From positions 1 through 7,139 of the forward strand of contig URMT01000086.1 in assembly GCA_900549005.1 (NCBI GenBank): a stretch of DNA of 7,139 nt. Reading direction: 5' to 3'. Below are positions 4,887-7,139 of the stretch, one piece after another. The notes below the pieces were generated by a model. The model had not been told where the DNA came from. It searched no databases and saw only the letters and a list, made by a program, of their open reading frames with translations. Source of the DNA: an uncultured Eubacteriales bacterium (GTDB lineage: Bacteria; Bacillota; Clostridia; Christensenellales; Borkfalkiaceae). Every line of letters begins with the position of its first letter. Positions within the stretch are counted from its first letter, which is position 1. The position numbers and the translations under genes are program-made.

Positions 4887-6695
4887 ATGAGCGAAAAGAA
4901 GATTTCGAGCGGGGCTGAAAAGGCCGAAAAACTTGCGGGAAAGGCAAGCCGGAAGACGGGCGGCGCCAGAAAGAGCGGCGCGAAGAAGAGTGCGGCCGTA
5001 CAGCACAGCGCGGAAATGCAGGAAAAGAAATCTGAACAGATAAAACTTGAACCGCGCGAAGAACGCAAGCTGGCGGCGGCGAAACTTAAAGCCGAAAAAG
5101 AACAGAAAAGACTTGAAAAGAAGCTGGAACACAAGCAGAGGGCGGAAGAGCGCGCCGCAGCATTGAAAGACAGGCGCGAAGAGCGCAGGGAAAAGAGGCT
5201 TGCGCGAAGAGAGGCGGCAAGAAGCAGGACGAGAGAACAGCGCGCCGAAGAGAAAAAGCAGGCGCGCATTGCAAAGGCCGAGGCGACCAAGGCCAGAAGA
5301 GAAGCCAGGCTGAACGCGAAGATTGCAAAGCGCGAGCACGATTTGAAGGTGAAGGCCGAAAAGCGAAAGGAGAAAAAGGACCGCACGCCCGGCTTCGGCG
5401 GCTGGCTTGCGGCGGTGATTGCGCTGGGCGTATCCACCCTCGCCCTCGGCACGATGCTGACGTTCGGCTGGATAAATATGAACGGTATGCAGGCGGATAT
5501 GGTATCCGACGCTTCCCACTCCCTCTACGAACTCAACGCGATAGTCGATAACCTCGACGCGAACCTCGCAAAGGCGAGAATCGCCGCATCTTCGGGCGAC
5601 AGGGCGAGGGTGCTGACGGGCATCGCCATAGAGAGCGAGATGGCCGAGAGCGCGATAGAGCGCCTGCCCGTATCGGGCGATATGACGCGCAGTATGACCT
5701 CGTTCATAAACAGAATGGGCGAGAGCGCGCAGGGTATGCTTTATACCGTTTCTGACGGCGGCGAGCTTACCTCTTCGCAGAAGGCGACCATAGAGTATAT
5801 GTATGAGTGCAACGCCAAAATAAAGGAATTCCTCAACTCGATTACAAGCGATTTCAGCGAAAAAGATATGCTTGAAGCGTTGAAGGGCAAGGGAATGATA
5901 TTCGACGGGTTCGAAGGTTACATCGACCCCGCCACGGAAGTCCCGAAAGAGATTTACGACGGCCCGTTTGCCGAAAACGCGCACTCATCTTCCGCCAAGG
6001 GGCTGGAAGGCGCCGAAGAGATAACGCCCGAAAAGGCGCAGGAGCTGTGCAACGAGTGGTTTAAGGACTACGGCATAGAAGAGAGCGACTGTACGGGCGA
6101 GGCGGCGGCAGAGATGCTTACCGTATACAACGTGCGTATGACGACCAAGGACGGCGACGAATACTTTGCGCAGGTTTCGAAGCAGGGCGGCAGGCTGGTT
6201 ATGTTCGACAGCTACAAGGCCTGCACAGACAACAACTTCTCCGTTGAAAACTGCAAAGACATTGCCGAAAACTTTTTAAGCGCCGCAGGTTACGAAAATA
6301 TGGTGTGCGTATGGGAGAGCGAGGACGGCACCACCTGCAACTTGAACTACGTGTTTGAAGAGGGCGGCGCGGCCGTATACCCCGATATGGTAAAGATTAA
6401 GGTATGCGAAGAGCGCGGAATGGTGACGGGCATAGAGGCGCTGCCCTACGTTCTGAACCACACCCAAAGGAGCATCCCCTCCCCCGCGCTGACCAAGGCG
6501 CAGGCAGAGGCCAAGCTGGGCGGTATGCTGGAAGTTGAAAGCTCGCGCCTTGCGATAATTCCCAAAGAAGGCGGCGAAGTGCTCGCCTATGAATTCTGCG
6601 GAACGTACGGCGGAAGGACTTACTACGTCTATCTCGACGCCGACACGGGCAGGGAAGTTGACGTATTCACGGTAGTCGGCTCGCAGGTGCTGTAA
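4887..6695 (+). CDS. ypeB: Germination protein YpeB with long charged N-terminal extension
   Basis: Encodes 602 residues from ATG 4887, preceded by AGGAGGAG six to seven bases away; the ribosome binding site directly follows the sleB stop. Residues 171-602 (about 430) match a normal full-length YpeB: membrane segment at about 173-194, a helical region (SLYELNAIVDNLDANLAKAR), and C-terminal PepSY-like repeats ending YYVYLDADTGREVDVFTVV. Bacillus YpeB starts almost directly with the membrane segment; here about 170 residues come first. They are almost entirely Lys, Arg, Glu, Ala and Gln (KEQKRLEKKLEHKQRAEER, EERREKRLARREAARSR), predicted long helix or coiled coil, on the inner side of the membrane. 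YpeB is required for SleB to accumulate in the spore and the two stabilise each other. No internal start with a comparable ribosome binding site is evident near the membrane segment, so the extension looks real. Residue-level domain limits are approximate. Confidence 0.9.
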   Translation: MSEKKISSGAEKAEKLAGKASRKTGGARKSGAKKSAAVQHSAEMQEKKSEQIKLEPREERKLAAAKLKAEKEQKRLEKKLEHKQRAEERAAALKDRREERREKRLARREAARSRTREQRAEEKKQARIAKAEATKARREARLNAKIAKREHDLKVKAEKRKEKKDRTPGFGGWLAAVIALGVSTLALGTMLTFGWINMNGMQADMVSDASHSLYELNAIVDNLDANLAKARIAASSGDRARVLTGIAIESEMAESAIERLPVSGDMTRSMTSFINRMGESAQGMLYTVSDGGELTSSQKATIEYMYECNAKIKEFLNSITSDFSEKDMLEALKGKGMIFDGFEGYIDPATEVPKEIYDGPFAENAHSSSAKGLEGAEEITPEKAQELCNEWFKDYGIEESDCTGEAAAEMLTVYNVRMTTKDGDEYFAQVSKQGGRLVMFDSYKACTDNNFSVENCKDIAENFLSAAGYENMVCVWESEDGTTCNLNYVFEEGGAAVYPDMVKIKVCEERGMVTGIEALPYVLNHTQRSIPSPALTKAQAEAKLGGMLEVESSRLAIIPKEGGEVLAYEFCGTYGGRTYYVYLDADTGREVDVFTVVGSQVL

Positions 6696-6740
6696 GGGCA
6701 ATAAAGGCCGAAACAGACGAAACAGCAATTGCTTCCCCTT

Positions 6741-6790
6741 TGTCATTTCGAGCGTAGTCGCGCGAGTGCACAGCACTCTGCCCTGCCGAG
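6741..6790 (-). repeat. Dispersed repeat-like palindromic element, copy B
   Basis: Read on the minus strand it begins with CTCGGCAGGGCAG (6790-6778), the same 13 bases as at 32-44, then a perfect hairpin GAGTGC-TGT-GCACTC (6778-6764), then CTCGCGC shared with 56-62, and ends CGACTACGCTCGAAATGACA. The gap after ypeB (6696-6790) otherwise holds only a 10-base palindrome AGCAATTGCT (6724-6733) and no convincing terminator; the hairpin lacks a T-run. The sequence changes character right at the end of this element, as expected if an assembler lost its way in a multicopy repeat. Confidence 0.5.
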
Positions 6791-6791
6791 C

Positions 6792-7139
6792 TTCCCCGTA
6801 CGCATATTCTTTCCGGGCACGCAATAGCATATCCAATACCTTACGATGGGGAGATTTCTTCCCTTTTACGCCATAATAATCCCCATAAAAGATACACGGA
6901 TACCCCTTCTTCATCAACAGGATCAAACCGTAGGCGGAAGGTTTGAACCAATCCTTTACCTGCGACTCCAAAGAACTGTTTTTCTGGGAATCATGGTTAT
7001 CCACGAAGGTGACGGCTTGATCCGGGCATATCTCGACCAAGGTCCCTTTTAATAGATCGCGTAAATCATAGTCACGACCTTTCTCGGAAGCCTCATTCAA
7101 GTTATAATGTAAGGCTACGTCAAACAAATCCACGTTATA
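6792..7139 (-). CDS. Alpha-amylase (GH13) internal fragment, probably from another genome
   Basis: The frame is open from the window edge to about 6792 and gives about 116 residues. It has GH13 conserved region IV, TFVDNHDSQ, whose Asp stabilises the transition state, followed by DWFKPSAYGLILLMKKGYPC and FYGDYYGV. The closest type I know is the cytoplasmic, calcium-type alpha-amylase, with NSSLESQV and KSPHRKVLD typical of Bacteroidota forms. The N-terminal part lies beyond the window. The C-terminal part is missing: after KEYAYGE (6792) the reading frame continues only through unrelated repeat and ypeB antisense sequence, not the expected amylase continuation. By hand count 6841-7139 is about 43% GC, well below most of ypeB. 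It is a fragment joined to, not belonging to, the clostridial part. Confidence 0.85.

Noticed and set aside
4842..5984. A 380-codon minus-strand open frame opposite ypeB
   Set aside because: It is the antisense of the purine-rich charged extension, gives Phe/Leu/Arg-rich protein with no motifs, and overlaps a well-supported gene. The 207-codon frame at 4829-5452 is rejected for the same reason.
6276..7133. A 285-codon minus-strand open frame
   Set aside because: Only its first part is amylase. The rest reads through the join, the repeat and antisense of ypeB, so it is a chimeric artefact; its apparent start is an internal GTG codon.
1251..7139. Horizontal transfer of the amylase or L1 into the clostridial chromosome
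   Set aside because: Both foreign pieces are truncated at the join, one with adapter sequence and one at a repeat, which fits misassembly better than transfer.

Overview
Most of this window (about 1-6790) looks like chromosome from an endospore-forming member of the Clostridia, probably an uncultured gut lineage. The evidence is a linked set of sporulation and germination genes (spoIIR, sleB, ypeB), strong AGGAGG-type ribosome binding sites, and GC-rich coding DNA. The lineage is inferred from gene content; no marker gene here fixes it.

Layout. Bases 1-496 hold no convincing protein gene. They carry a dense array of hairpins, including two 78-base copies (75/78 identical) of a structured element 309 bases apart. 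Each copy ends in a terminator-like hairpin whose stem sequence differs between copies while pairing is kept. The minus strand then carries a LemA-family gene (497-1165), a 3' gene remnant (1185-1250) and a large two-pass membrane protein of unknown function (1324-3264) with a good sigma-A-type promoter at 3321-3349. Facing away on the plus strand are spoIIR (3494-4024), sleB (4118-4876) and ypeB (4887-6695). SpoIIR signals from forespore to mother cell during sporulation. SleB is a spore cortex-lytic enzyme and YpeB is its partner. YpeB here has an unusual, roughly 170-residue highly charged N-terminal extension before its membrane segment.

The window is not one contiguous natural molecule. 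At 1251-1262 there is a perfect 12-base match to the 3' end of Illumina TruSeq adapters. It is followed directly by 78 bases (1263-1340) that translate to a C-terminal piece of mammalian LINE-1 ORF2p. This is host DNA joined into a bacterial contig. It truncates the gene upstream of lemA, leaves the last residues of the large membrane protein uncertain, and makes the apparent lemA/membrane-protein adjacency unreliable. A second join lies near 6790: a dispersed-repeat-like sequence switches to a lower-GC fragment of a GH13 alpha-amylase of Bacteroidota character, which runs off the window end.

The main biological leads are the structured, covarying tandem element at 1-496 and the YpeB extension. 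The main practical conclusion is that two assembly joins should be broken before any synteny argument is made.
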